A program made the translations under genes and the position numbers. From Niabella drilacis (GTDB taxonomy: Bacteria; Bacteroidota; Bacteroidia; Chitinophagales; Chitinophagaceae), in the NCBI RefSeq assembly GCF_900101395.1, contig NZ_FMZO01000013.1:1-64000 (forward strand): DNA of 64,000 nt, written 5' to 3'. This document shows positions 9,814-18,632 of this stretch, one piece after another; the stretch's first letter is position 1; the number at the start of each line of letters is the position of its first letter. The notes below the pieces were generated by a model. The model did no database searches. It worked only from the letters and a program-made list of their open reading frames with translations, and was not told the origin of the DNA.

Positions 9814-11013
9814 TTAGTCATTCAGGATCATGGCAATTAAAAAACCGATCACCGAAAAAATGATCCCGAACATAAAAATATTATATGCCAGCCGCAATAA
9901 TTTGTATTTCCTTCCCAAAACCACTCCCTGCGAAAATACGTCTTTGATCAGGGTGTCATACAGGAAATCCTTGTCTCCCATGATCTTTCGCATACCCGAG
10001 GCATATTCATCGAGGTGCATCCGGTAAAAATTACCAAAGAACAGCAGGTTGATCTTTTTTGAATCGACGTCTTCTTTTGTAAATATACCATTGGGCAAAC
10101 TGGGGCGTGTGGCCAGTATCCCCACCACCATGGTAATGACCGCCGTGGAGAGGATCAGGAAGGTTGGGTATACCAGCGGGTCTTTTGCATCCAGCTTTCT
10201 TAGCAGCAAGGTGATGATGGCGGATAAAATGATCGAGTTCACGGTAATGAGGATCTGCGCTTTGTTATCGGCCATATCGCTCAGCCGCTGGTTATTGGTG
10301 GAAGTGATCCGGAACATCGTTTCTATACCCCGGCCGGGGTCCTTCGGGTTCTTTTTACCGGGCGTGGCCGGTTCGGTGCTGTGATCGCTTGCGGGTAATT
10401 GAGCCTCCGCTGCCTTTTCCTGTTGTTTGGCAAGCAGCTTTCCCAGGTTCTCCTGTTTTTTATCATTTAAAAGCAGCCGGCAGTAGTCCGTATGATACCG
10501 GTGCTGCTGCAAAAGCCGGATGGTACTGCTGCGCCAATCCTCTTTGGAGATCCTTTTCTGAAAAACGGCTTCCTCTTCTTTACGCATCAACTTATTAAAC
10601 GTGTCAAAATCGGCCGTACCCAGGTGAAAAAGATCGGCGTCGCAAACGATGGCTTCCAGCCGGTTGGCCGGCTGCTGGGGCATTTTTGTAGCCCTTATAC
10701 AACCGGAAACCGCCGTTATAAAAGCGGCGTCTGCGTTCTTTGTTGCAAGATACTCAGCTGCCAGGCGGGCGCCGGTTTCTTCATGACCCGTGCGTTCACC
10801 GGCGTAATATCCCAGGTCGTGAAACCAGGCGGCAATCACCACCGTTGCATATTCCGGTTCCGGAAGCTGGTAATGATCCGCAATTTGCTTTGCTGCAGCA
10901 ACTGCATGGGTAATATGCTCCAGGTTATGATAATGCAACCCGGGCCTGACATGATCAGCAATGTATTGCGCTACATAATACGCCGCATCCGGCAATAGGG
11001 CAGTGTACTCCAT
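9814..11013 (-). CDS. HD domain fused to Pycsar-effector (PycTM) membrane domain
   Basis: A 399-residue protein. Residues 1-200 are an HD-superfamily metal-dependent phosphohydrolase with intact ligands: HxNxxH at 29-33, HD at 65-66 (AWFHDLGYY), and CDADLFHLG. A charged linker (~200-235) leads to a C-terminal domain with the DUF5706/PycTM pattern, NNQRLSDMADNKAQILITVNSIILSAII. That domain has about three membrane helices and ends in a hydrophobic segment. In Pycsar defence, PycTM domains respond to cyclic nucleotides, but no cyclase gene is adjacent here. It is first in the ppk1 operon. The HD domain may hydrolyse the signal, which is inference. Confidence 0.8.
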   Translation of the reverse strand: MEYTALLPDAAYYVAQYIADHVRPGLHYHNLEHITHAVAAAKQIADHYQLPEPEYATVVIAAWFHDLGYYAGERTGHEETGARLAAEYLATKNADAAFITAVSGCIRATKMPQQPANRLEAIVCDADLFHLGTADFDTFNKLMRKEEEAVFQKRISKEDWRSSTIRLLQQHRYHTDYCRLLLNDKKQENLGKLLAKQQEKAAEAQLPASDHSTEPATPGKKNPKDPGRGIETMFRITSTNNQRLSDMADNKAQILITVNSIILSAIITLLLRKLDAKDPLVYPTFLILSTAVITMVVGILATRPSLPNGIFTKEDVDSKKINLLFFGNFYRMHLDEYASGMRKIMGDKDFLYDTLIKDVFSQGVVLGRKYKLLRLAYNIFMFGIIFSVIGFLIAMILND

Positions 11014-11044
11014 TGTATCTTTTTAAATATACCGCAGGCCTGTT

Positions 11045-11056
11045 ACCTGTTTACAG
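11045..11056. promoter_or_regulatory. ACCTGTTTACAG motif, copy 1
   Basis: Part of a 12-bp palindrome CCTGTTTACAGG, about 30 bp upstream of the first gene of the ppk1 operon. An identical ACCTGTTTACAG occurs exactly 120 bp away. The position suits an operator, but the factor is unknown. Confidence 0.35.
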
Positions 11057-11164
11057 GAAAAATAGCGGCTGTTAAAGATACGACGGGGAATTCAAAAAGC
11101 TCATTCCTGCAGGGAGCGGGTCCGGCGGCTTGTTTACCGCGGCTCCTCAGGGCGCTTATGAAAA

Positions 11165-11176
11165 ACCTGTTTACAG
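11165..11176. promoter_or_regulatory. ACCTGTTTACAG motif, copy 2
   Basis: Exact second copy of the 12-mer found at 11045. It lies in the gap between the HD-PycTM gene and the 3' end of the LuxR-type gene. Confidence 0.35.
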
Positions 11177-11217
11177 CGCTTTTATTATTTACCGGCCTTC
11201 CCGTGAAACAGTCTTTC

Positions 11218-11979
11218 TTAAAGAAACAACCCGAAGCGGACCAGCTCGCGAAAGCCGGAACAGTCCAGTTTACGCATAATATTCTTACGATGGGTTTTTA
11301 CGGTTTCGCAGGAGATAAACAGCTGTTCGGCGATTTCTCCATTATGCTGACCTTCTATGATCATAGAAAGGATCTTCCGTTCCCGTTTTGTGAGGCTTTG
11401 AAACAGGAGAAGGTTCTTTTTTAAAAAATCATGCTCATTTAAAAACCGTTTGAACCGCGCCATGTAATAGGGAAGATCCTGCGCATCCATTTCCAAGCGG
11501 ATCACGGCCTTGGCCTTCTCCTTATTCCAGTCTATCGCAATAGACGGTTTATGATCCGGTAACGGGGCAACGGGATCTTCTTTTTTTGCCAGCCACTCCA
11601 GGGCCTGTTCTTCATGTGAAAAAAATCCGGGGCGCAGGGGCGCCTTTCCCTGCTCAAAGATTTCGTAAACGGAAAGCATTGCCAGTACATCCTGGCTTAC
11701 CAGGATGCCCACTTTTTGGGTCACCCCCTTTTGCGAACCCGGATAATTCAGAAAAGAATCGGTCCACTTTTGTTCCTGGGGTGTAATAATATGGCGGAAC
11801 TTTGTATTGTCCCAAAACGTATACCGCGGAAGTACCCGCTCATAGACCTCCTTAAAAGCCCGGATGGCCCGCACATATTCTCCCGAGGTTTTACATTTCA
11901 GGAAGTCACCCTTCAATATATCCGCCGCGGGAATATATTCGATCGAGAACTCGTCCGTTTTGTAAAGGTTTTGAGACAT
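11218..11979 (-). CDS. LuxR-family transcriptional regulator
   Basis: I take the ATG at 11979 (MSQNLYKTDEFS), not the ATG at 12144. The Bacteroidota promoter at 11996-12023 sits just before it, so the upstream start would not be transcribed from that promoter. The 253-residue protein has an N-terminal ~170-residue region of unknown sensor type. Its C-terminal LuxR HTH reads LTKRERKILSMIIEGQHNGEIAEQLFISCETVKTHRKNIMRKL. The arrangement resembles Bacteroidota PAS-like/LuxR regulators. No receiver domain is visible. It is monocistronic, divergent from lysS. Its target is unknown, possibly the adjacent ppk1 operon. Confidence 0.8.
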   Translation of the reverse strand: MSQNLYKTDEFSIEYIPAADILKGDFLKCKTSGEYVRAIRAFKEVYERVLPRYTFWDNTKFRHIITPQEQKWTDSFLNYPGSQKGVTQKVGILVSQDVLAMLSVYEIFEQGKAPLRPGFFSHEEQALEWLAKKEDPVAPLPDHKPSIAIDWNKEKAKAVIRLEMDAQDLPYYMARFKRFLNEHDFLKKNLLLFQSLTKRERKILSMIIEGQHNGEIAEQLFISCETVKTHRKNIMRKLDCSGFRELVRFGLFL

Positions 11980-11995
11980 GGCTTTTATATTAGAA

Positions 11996-12023
11996 CAAAG
12001 GTACATATAATGAGGCTCCCCAA
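11996..12023 (-). promoter_or_regulatory. promoter of the LuxR-type gene
   Basis: On the minus strand, TTG (12021-12023), a 17-nt spacer, then TACCTTTG (11996-12003). This is a full match to the Bacteroidota -33/-7 consensus, 16 nt before the ATG. Confidence 0.7.
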
Positions 12024-12181
12024 GGTACAGATGTCCGGCTTTTTCGCAGCAGGTACAGCCCGGTAACCCGCCGGAAGGCGGATCCGGACGGAAACCGGCT
12101 TCATCTGCAGGAAAAGCCGCCGCTGAAGCATTCCGGAGGATCAATTAAGAGGTCTTTGCCCTGTTTTCCGGAATGATAAAG

Positions 12182-12189
12182 TATCTTTG
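12182..12189 (+). promoter_or_regulatory. -7 box of lysS
   Basis: TATCTTTG 26 nt before the lysS ATG. A TTTG lies 23 nt further upstream (12155-12158), a slightly long spacer. The 15-mer TATCTTTGCCGCTCA starting here is repeated exactly in front of asnS. Confidence 0.6.
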
Positions 12190-12215
12190 CCGCTCATAAA
12201 AATCTGGAGCAGTTC

Positions 12216-13739
12216 ATGAGTACACAATCCTTTTCCGAACAGGAAAAAATAAGAAGAGAGAAATTACAAAAATTAAAAGAGGCAGGCGTTGATCCCTATC
12301 CGGCGGCATTGTACCCGGTAAGTCATTTTTCTGCCGATATAAAAGACCAGTTTACCGAAGAAAACAAGGCGGCCTTTGCCCAGGTATGTGTTGCCGGTCG
12401 TATTATGAGTATCAATGACAAGGGCAAAGTTTTTTTCATCAAGATCCAGGACAAACAGGGACTGATCCAGCTCTACGTAAAACGGGATGAACTTTGCCCC
12501 GGCGAGGATAAATCATTTTGGGATAACGTGGTAAAACACGGGCTCGACCTGGGAGATTTCATCGGTGTTACCGGGTTTGTATTTATTACCAAGACCGGGG
12601 AAACCTCGATCCATACACAGACCCTTACCCTGCTGGCTAAATCATTAAAGCCTTTACCCGTAGTAAAGCGCGATGAGGAGGGGAACGTTTTTGATGAGGT
12701 TACCGATCCGGAATTCAAATACCGGCAGCGTTATGCAGACCTGATCATTAACCCCGCAGTGCGGGAAACCTTTCTCAAACGTACCCTCCTGGTGAACTCG
12801 ATCCGGGATTTTCTGAATAAAGAAGGCGCCCTGGAGGTAGATACGCCGGTATTGCAATCCATCCCCGGAGGCGCAGCGGCCCGCCCGTTTAAAACACATC
12901 ATAATGCGCTGGATGTGCCGTTTTATTTGCGCATTGCCAATGAGCTTTATTTAAAAAGACTGATCGTGGGCGGTTTTGACTGGGTGTATGAATTCAGCCG
13001 CAACTTCCGCAATGAAGGAATGGACCGTACCCATAATCCTGAATTTACCATCCTGGAGTTCTATGTGGCCTATAAAGACTATTACTGGATGATGGAAACG
13101 ACCGAACAATTGCTGGAAAAAGCGGCACAGGATGTTTGCGGCACCACCGATGTTCCGGTTAGCGATAAAACCATTTCTTTTAAGGCGCCTTTTCAACGGG
13201 TTTCTATTTATGATGCCATTAAGGAGCATACCGGTCATGACGTAAGCACGCTGGATGAAGAAGGGTTACGCGCCGTTTGTGCCGGACTGAATATTCATGT
13301 AGATAAAACAATGGGCAAGGGCAAACTTATCGACGAGATCTTTGGCGCAAAATGCGAAGCACATTATATACAGCCCACTTTTATTATTGACTACCCGGTG
13401 GAGATGAGTCCGCTTACCAAGAAGCATCGCAGCAAACCAGGGCTGGTAGAACGGTTTGAGCTGATGATTAACGGGAAGGAAATTGCCAATGCCTACTCTG
13501 AGCTCAATGACCCTATAGAGCAGCGGGAGCGGTTTGAAGAACAGGCTAAGCTGCTGGAGCGGGGTGATGAAGAAGCCATGTACATCGACTACGATTTTTT
13601 ACGGGCACTGGAATATGGCATGCCGCCTACCTCCGGTATCGGCTTTGGTGTAGACCGCCTGGTGATGTTGCTGACGAATCAGCCGTCGATACAGGATGTA
13701 TTGCTCTTCCCGCAAATGCGGCCGGAGAAGCTGTCCTGA
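12216..13739 (+). CDS. lysS: lysyl-tRNA synthetase, class II
   Basis: A 507-residue class II enzyme that charges tRNA-Lys. The N-terminal OB-fold (residues ~50-150, VAGRIMSINDKGKVFFIKIQDKQGLIQLYV) binds the anticodon. The catalytic core has motif 2 (RNFRNEGMDRTHNPEFT) and motif 3 (GIGFGVDRLVMLLTNQPSIQDVLLFP). Length and ends are normal. The promoter box lies 26 nt upstream. The stop codon is embedded in a hairpin that leads into a strong terminator. Confidence 0.97.
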   Translation: MSTQSFSEQEKIRREKLQKLKEAGVDPYPAALYPVSHFSADIKDQFTEENKAAFAQVCVAGRIMSINDKGKVFFIKIQDKQGLIQLYVKRDELCPGEDKSFWDNVVKHGLDLGDFIGVTGFVFITKTGETSIHTQTLTLLAKSLKPLPVVKRDEEGNVFDEVTDPEFKYRQRYADLIINPAVRETFLKRTLLVNSIRDFLNKEGALEVDTPVLQSIPGGAAARPFKTHHNALDVPFYLRIANELYLKRLIVGGFDWVYEFSRNFRNEGMDRTHNPEFTILEFYVAYKDYYWMMETTEQLLEKAAQDVCGTTDVPVSDKTISFKAPFQRVSIYDAIKEHTGHDVSTLDEEGLRAVCAGLNIHVDKTMGKGKLIDEIFGAKCEAHYIQPTFIIDYPVEMSPLTKKHRSKPGLVERFELMINGKEIANAYSELNDPIEQRERFEEQAKLLERGDEEAMYIDYDFLRALEYGMPPTSGIGFGVDRLVMLLTNQPSIQDVLLFPQMRPEKLS

Positions 13740-13801
13740 ACCTGTTAGGTTTAATAAACCTGGCAGGTTCAGGAGGAGGCGCCGGCAACGGCGCTTTTTT
13801 T
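13735..13801 (+). terminator. double hairpin and rho-independent terminator of lysS
   Basis: The first hairpin contains the lysS stop codon: CCTGAACCTG (13735-13744) pairs with CAGGTTCAGG (13764-13773), with an inner AGGTTT/AAACCT stem. The second is a classical terminator: GCGCCG (13779-13784), GCAA tetraloop, CGGCGC (13789-13794), then seven T. Confidence 0.8.
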
Positions 13802-13820
13802 ATCTTTATAAATAAAAGGA

Positions 13821-14906
13821 ATGCCTGCAACAAATAACAATACCTACCTCAATACGGCCGCCTGTGGTCTTATCTCGCCCTCCGTTCTAAAAGCCGGCAC
13901 CGGCCTGTATGATCATTTTGCGCAGAACAGTTCAGGGGCTGCTGAGCACTGGCGCGATGTGGAACGGTTGCAGATCAAAGAAAACATAGCGGGCTTTATA
14001 GGCGCCCCCGCTGCCGATATCGCCCTGATCCCGAATTTTTCCTTTGGGATGAATGCCGTGGTACAGGCACTGACCGGCCGGGAAAAAGTACTGCTGTATA
14101 AAAAAGATTTCCCGTCTGTGTATGCTCCCTTTGTTATTAACAAGTTTGACATCGTATGGCTCGATGATGAAAACGGGTTTACCATCGACCCCGATAAAAT
14201 TGAATCCATCATCCGGGAACAACACATAGACCTCGTAGCCATCAGCCACGTGCAGTGGCAAAGCGGTTTCAGGCTCAACATTAAAGCTCTTTGCCTCCTG
14301 TGCCGGCAGCACGGAGTGCGTACCATCATTGATGCCACACAAAGCCTGGGGGCTGTGGATCTTCAAATTCCTGATACAGATCCTGATGTTTTAATTTCCA
14401 GCAATTACAAATGGATGAATGCCGGTTTTGGCAATGGTATTTTATACATGAACCCCCGCTTTGCGGCACAGTACCCGGCAAAGATAACGGGGATGAACAG
14501 CAATACCTTTCATATTGCCGGTAACGGGTTCAGCTTCGACGGTGGCGTGGCCAACTATGAACCGGGCAGTCTGAATATGTTTGGATTTGCTGTTTTAAAC
14601 CAGGCCATCCTGGAAAAGAAAGCGTCTGGAATGCCTTTTATTGAACAGCACAACCGGGCACTTACCAAAATGCTGCTGGAGGAACTTGCATCATTGCCGG
14701 TATCCATCATTGGTCCTGCGGCTGTAGAACACAGAAGCTCTATTGTTGTGCTGGAAGACAAAAACGGGCTGCATGCGCATCTTTCCCAAAATAACGTGAT
14801 CACTACCGGGCGGAATGGCCTGGTACGTATCAGCATTCATTTGCACAACACAGAAGCGGATATCGACACGGTGGTCTGCTGCATTAAAGACTGGGCAAAA
14901 CTGTAA
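13821..14906 (+). CDS. class V aminotransferase-fold PLP enzyme
   Basis: A 361-residue fold-type I PLP enzyme of the cysteine desulfurase/class V group. Landmarks are YLNTAACGLISPSVL at the N-terminus, DLVAISHVQWQSGFRLNI, the cofactor Asp in IIDATQSLGAVDL, and the Schiff-base Lys in ISSNYKWMNAGFGNGILYM. The substrate cannot be read from sequence; it may be a desulfurase, a selenocysteine lyase-like enzyme or an isopenicillin-epimerase-like enzyme. No Fe-S assembly genes are nearby. It follows the lysS terminator. An AAAAGGA stretch just before the ATG may act as ribosome-binding site, and TATCTTTA lies 12 nt further upstream. Confidence 0.85.
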   Translation: MPATNNNTYLNTAACGLISPSVLKAGTGLYDHFAQNSSGAAEHWRDVERLQIKENIAGFIGAPAADIALIPNFSFGMNAVVQALTGREKVLLYKKDFPSVYAPFVINKFDIVWLDDENGFTIDPDKIESIIREQHIDLVAISHVQWQSGFRLNIKALCLLCRQHGVRTIIDATQSLGAVDLQIPDTDPDVLISSNYKWMNAGFGNGILYMNPRFAAQYPAKITGMNSNTFHIAGNGFSFDGGVANYEPGSLNMFGFAVLNQAILEKKASGMPFIEQHNRALTKMLLEELASLPVSIIGPAAVEHRSSIVVLEDKNGLHAHLSQNNVITTGRNGLVRISIHLHNTEADIDTVVCCIKDWAKL

Positions 14907-14990
14907 ATACCGGAATCCATAATTGCTACTTGATTTGCAGCCCACCAATACAGTCATTCATTTTTTACATCTGCAATCGATACTAATTGG

Positions 14991-15419
14991 CTATCTTATT
15001 TTTGCTGCAGCAACTTTCATTTCTTTCACAATCCTGGTGATGGTAGCTTTGGCGGTGTTAAACCCATTGGTGCCATTAGGATTGGCTTTATAGTGCCTGC
15101 TTTGCCAAACAGTTTGGTCTTCTTTATCGGTTACCCTGAGATAGGCCTTGGTAGTAATGCCGCCCCAGGACCAGGCCGTAACGCCACGATGTGTTTGCGC
15201 TTCAAGATGGAGTATAAGGTCTGCCTGTTTGCGCCCGGCCGTTATCTGCCAGTAGCCCCATTCTTTTAGCTGCTTGATCAGTTCAGAACGTACAGCCGCC
15301 TCATGCGCATCGCCTGTTGCAGCCACAACAAAAGCCTTTTTACCCTGCTGAAGGTTCGGTGTCTGAGCACTGCAAACACTAACGGCCAGCAAAAGAAAAA
15401 CCGTGAGTACCTGTTTCAT
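14991..15419 (-). CDS. secreted protein of unknown function
   Basis: A 142-residue protein with a clear signal peptide (MKQVLTVFLLLAVSVCSAQ). The mature part has an alternating alpha/beta pattern: AFVVAATGDAHEAAVRSELIKQLKEWGYWQI, DLILHLEAQTHRG, and TVWQSRHYKANPNGTNGFNTAKATITRIVKEM. This resembles small periplasmic proteins of the DUF4136 kind, but I cannot place it. It appears monocistronic. Confidence 0.6.
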   Translation of the reverse strand: MKQVLTVFLLLAVSVCSAQTPNLQQGKKAFVVAATGDAHEAAVRSELIKQLKEWGYWQITAGRKQADLILHLEAQTHRGVTAWSWGGITTKAYLRVTDKEDQTVWQSRHYKANPNGTNGFNTAKATITRIVKEMKVAAAKIR

Positions 15420-15493
15420 TTGTATGATTTTTTTCTGCGTATTAAACCCTGTTTCGAAAATCCGGAAGAAGGCGACCCTTTGTTATATACTTT

Positions 15494-15844
15494 TTACAAA
15501 AAGATCGTAAAGCCCAATGTTGGGGAAAACTGGTTGGTTTTAAACTTATCGTTTTTATCTTCCTTACTGGTTAAAGACTCATGCGAATAGCTCAACTGAA
15601 GATCTACCGAGCTCTTTTTATTTACAAAGCAGGACACCCCTAATCCCCCGCCAATAAGCAACCCGGAAAACTTGTTTTTGTCTTCACCGGTTCCGGTCAT
15701 TTCATACCCTCCGGCCACCACTACATAGGGTTTAAGCGATGCTTTGATGCAGATAGCGGTTTGCATTCTGCTCAAAACGTTGCTGTAAAGTTGGTATGCA
15801 TTGCTTTTAAAAACAATCCTCGGAAACCCTGATTTTTTTCTCAT
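15494..15844 (-). pseudogene. truncated outer-membrane beta-barrel protein
   Basis: 116 residues with no signal peptide. The second half has alternating amphipathic strands (YVVVAGGYEMTG, FSGLLIGGGLGVSCFV, SSVDLQLSYSHESL) and the aromatic C-terminal strand FSPTLGFTIFL of a small porin-like barrel. A complete protein of this kind needs an export signal and several more strands, so this looks like the C-terminal half of a decayed gene. A functional short protein cannot be excluded. Confidence 0.5.
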
Positions 15845-16102
15845 GGTTTTCCCTGAGATGCCGTTTAGAAAAAGTCAGCCCCTTTTTTAAGCATTGTCTG
15901 CTCATTAACCATAATCACTTCATTAACGTTGTTGCGCTCTTTTGTCCTGGACATATAAGTGGTGTACTCCCGAAGCTTCGCATGCCTTTTAGGGCAAAGA
16001 AAAAGGGTCAGAAAGAGCATTGGTGTACGGATCGTGTAATTTGACCGATTGCTGCATGAATCAGCAAGCCCTCATAGGGTTTAACAACGGAAAGGTATCA
16101 AC
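15845..16102. other. gene-poor gap
   Basis: About 260 bases between the barrel remnant and the glpF terminator. A 51-codon minus-strand frame (15865-16020) runs through it, but it has no recognisable features. It may be further debris of the truncated gene. I see no RNA gene or promoter of the standard form. Confidence 0.4.
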
Positions 16103-16136
16103 AAAAAGCCTGCACGGCTCCCGGAACCGTACAGGC
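16103..16136 (-). terminator. terminator of the glp operon
   Basis: On the minus strand, GCCTGTACGG (16127-16136) pairs with CCGTGCAGGC (16108-16117) with one G-U pair, followed by TTTTT. It starts 23 nt after the glpF stop. Confidence 0.8.
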
Positions 16137-16158
16137 AAAATCTTAAACCCTTACCAGG

Positions 16159-16866
16159 TTAACTCAGTTGTTGAAAAACAATGGCCGCCAGCAGCGCGCC
16201 GATCAGGGGGCCTACAACGGGGATCCAGCTATAACTCCAGTCGCTGCTGCCTTTTTTGCCAATCGGCAACAGCGCATGCATAATGCGCGGGCCCAGGTCC
16301 CTGGCGGGATTGATGGCGTACCCGGTGGGGCCGCCAAGGCTTAAGCCGATGGCCAGCACGATAAACGCAACAGGCAATGCATCCAGCGCACCCAAACTAT
16401 TGAAAGGCGCAATAATAAACAATACGGAAAGGATCAGGATAAAAGTACCGATAGCCTCCGTTACCAGGTTATGGCCTGCATTGCGGATAGCAGGTACCGT
16501 ACTGAACACGGCCAGCTTTGCCACAGTATCGTCTGTTTCAATAAAATGCTGCCGGTAAGCCGCCCATACACCCAGCTGCCCCAGCATAGCGCCCAGCAAT
16601 TGGCCGCCCAGGTATTGCGGGATCGTTGCCGTTTCTATTTTGCCAAGATAGGCCAGTGCTGCCGTAACGGCGGGATTCAGGTGCGCCCCGCTTGCTTTTG
16701 ATGAAACAAAGACCCCTACAAAAACGGCCATAGCCCAACCGAATGTAATAACGATCCAGCCGCTATTGTTGCCTTTTGTTTTATTTAATACCACGTTGGC
16801 CACCACTCCGTTCCCCAAAATAATAAGAAAGAATGTACCAATTAATTCACTTGTAAAAATATTCAT
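16159..16866 (-). CDS. glpF: aquaglyceroporin / glycerol facilitator
   Basis: A 235-residue MIP-family channel with six membrane helices and both half-helix signatures: GAHLNPAVTAAL (first NPA box) and GYAINPARDLGPR (second). The Asp after the second NPA box (NPARD) is the mark of glycerol facilitators rather than water-only channels. It lets glycerol diffuse across the inner membrane for phosphorylation by GlpK, encoded 73 nt upstream. It is the last gene of the operon, directly before a strong terminator. Confidence 0.93.
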   Translation of the reverse strand: MNIFTSELIGTFFLIILGNGVVANVVLNKTKGNNSGWIVITFGWAMAVFVGVFVSSKASGAHLNPAVTAALAYLGKIETATIPQYLGGQLLGAMLGQLGVWAAYRQHFIETDDTVAKLAVFSTVPAIRNAGHNLVTEAIGTFILILSVLFIIAPFNSLGALDALPVAFIVLAIGLSLGGPTGYAINPARDLGPRIMHALLPIGKKGSSDWSYSWIPVVGPLIGALLAAIVFQQLS

Positions 16867-16939
16867 ATGGTTTTGTTTGTCGTTTGAAGTTTCTTGTTTG
16901 AGGTCTCACGCCGCACCGGTTTTATTCACATATTTCAAA

Positions 16940-18436
16940 TTAAATTTCCTCCGCCCATACCTGTGCCGCACGCACTGCGCGTTTCCACCCTTTGCTCAGC
17001 TGCTCCCGCACTTCCTCACTCATATAGGGTTCAAACCGCTCATCTTCCTGCCAGTACTGTTTGATCTCATCAAGGTCTTTCCAAAAGCCAACCGCCAGTC
17101 CGCTCAGATAGGCGGCGCCCAGGGCTGTTGTTTCTGTGATCTTCGGACGTACTACGGCGGTATCCAGCAGGTTGGCCTGGAACTGCATCAGGTAATTATT
17201 TACCGTAGCACCACCGTCTACCCGTACTTCTTTGATCTGGAGGCCGGCATCCGCCTCCATGGCTTTTAATACATCCATGGTCTGGTACGCAATGCTTTCT
17301 ACCGCTGCACGCGCTATATGCCCGTCGGTACTGCCGCGGGTAAGCCCGGTAATAATACCCCGGGCATGCTGGTTCCAGTACGGCGCACCCAGCCCGGTAA
17401 ACGCCGGTACCATGTATACGCCGCCATTGTCGGCGGCCGTTGCGGTCAGTGCTTCTATGTCCCCTGAGTTCTGGATCAGTTTCAGCCCGTCACGCAGCCA
17501 CTGCACCACGGCACCCGCAATAAATACGCTGCCCTCCAATGCATAGCTTACTTCGTTATTGATCTTCCAGGCAATAGTGGTGAGCAGGTTATTCCTGGAG
17601 GGCACGGGCTGGTTTCCGGTATGCATCAGCATAAAGCATCCCGTTCCATACGTGTTCTTTACCATCCCGGACTGGGTGCACATTTGCCCAAACAATGCCG
17701 ATTGCTGATCACCGGCAATACCGCTCACCGGTATCTGCGCAGCAGTAAGGAGCTGCTGGGTATGGCCATACACTTCGCTGCTGGAGCGTACTTCCGGCAT
17801 CATGCTTTGCGGAATGCCAAACAACTGCAGCAACTCCTCATCCCATTGCAGGGTATGAATATTAAAGGCCATGGTACGGGAGGCATTGCTGACATCCGTG
17901 GCATGCACGGCTCCGTTGGTCAGCTTCCACAGCAGCCAGGAGTCGATGGTTCCAAAACAGAGCTCCCCGTTTTGCGCTTTGGTCCTTGCGCCCTCTACAT
18001 GATCCAGGATCCACTTTATCTTGGTTGCCGAAAAATAGGCATCGGTTACCAGCCCTGTTTTTTGTTTTATCTTTTCCGCCGAGCCATCCTTTTTCAACGC
18101 ATCGCAATAATCAGAGGTCCGGCGATCCTGCCACACTATGGCGTTGTAAACAGGCTGGGAAGTCTTCCGGTCCCACACAACCGTTGTCTCCCGCTGGTTC
18201 GTGATCCCGATGGAGGCAATATCCTGCGTGGTAAGCCCGGCCTTTACGATGGCTTCAGTGGCCACTCCGAGCTGGGTAGACCATATTTCATTGGCATCAT
18301 GCTCTACCCAACCAGGTTGGGGAAAGAGCTGCGTAAACTCTTTTTGCGCAACAGCAACAATGGTACCGGCCTTATCAAAAACGATGGCCCGGGAGCTTGT
18401 GGTTCCCTGATCAAGGGATAGAACATATTTTGGCAT
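16940..18436 (-). CDS. glpK: glycerol kinase
   Basis: A 498-residue FGGY-family kinase of normal length that makes glycerol-3-phosphate from glycerol and ATP. Signatures are the N-terminal [32 protein letters not shown] with [10 protein letters not shown], and the C-terminal [43 protein letters not shown]. It is preceded by a 196-nt gap after the GDPD gene. A secondary promoter could lie there, but I found no clear TAnnTTTG box. Its product feeds GlpD, the first gene of the same locus. Confidence 0.96.
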   Translation of the reverse strand: MPKYVLSLDQGTTSSRAIVFDKAGTIVAVAQKEFTQLFPQPGWVEHDANEIWSTQLGVATEAIVKAGLTTQDIASIGITNQRETTVVWDRKTSQPVYNAIVWQDRRTSDYCDALKKDGSAEKIKQKTGLVTDAYFSATKIKWILDHVEGARTKAQNGELCFGTIDSWLLWKLTNGAVHATDVSNASRTMAFNIHTLQWDEELLQLFGIPQSMMPEVRSSSEVYGHTQQLLTAAQIPVSGIAGDQQSALFGQMCTQSGMVKNTYGTGCFMLMHTGNQPVPSRNNLLTTIAWKINNEVSYALEGSVFIAGAVVQWLRDGLKLIQNSGDIEALTATAADNGGVYMVPAFTGLGAPYWNQHARGIITGLTRGSTDGHIARAAVESIAYQTMDVLKAMEADAGLQIKEVRVDGGATVNNYLMQFQANLLDTAVVRPKITETTALGAAYLSGLAVGFWKDLDEIKQYWQEDERFEPYMSEEVREQLSKGWKRAVRAAQVWAEEI

Positions 18437-18632
18437 GCAATAAATTTTTTGCTTTTACCCTGGCGGGGTTTAAAAGGTTATTCGTAATTGTTATCTCTTT
18501 TTTATTCCTTCGATGCTCCTGCGTTAACGTTCCGGCTGTTCCTGCCGGGATCAACAGCACAACCGCGTCTTCTTCCTTAAAACCATCTCCATTTCAATAC
18601 AGCAGATCATTATCTGCCCCTAAAATAAAAAA

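Noticed and set aside
9814-11013. Complete Pycsar defence system
   Set aside because: A PycTM-like domain is present, but no cyclase gene lies next to it, so only the effector-like part is claimed.
12144-12144. Upstream start of the LuxR-type gene
   Set aside because: It lies upstream of the only good promoter, and the added residues are low-complexity and unlike the family.
18437-18632. Separate promoter for glpK
   Set aside because: The 196-nt gap could hold one, but I found no TAnnTTTG box, so none is listed.
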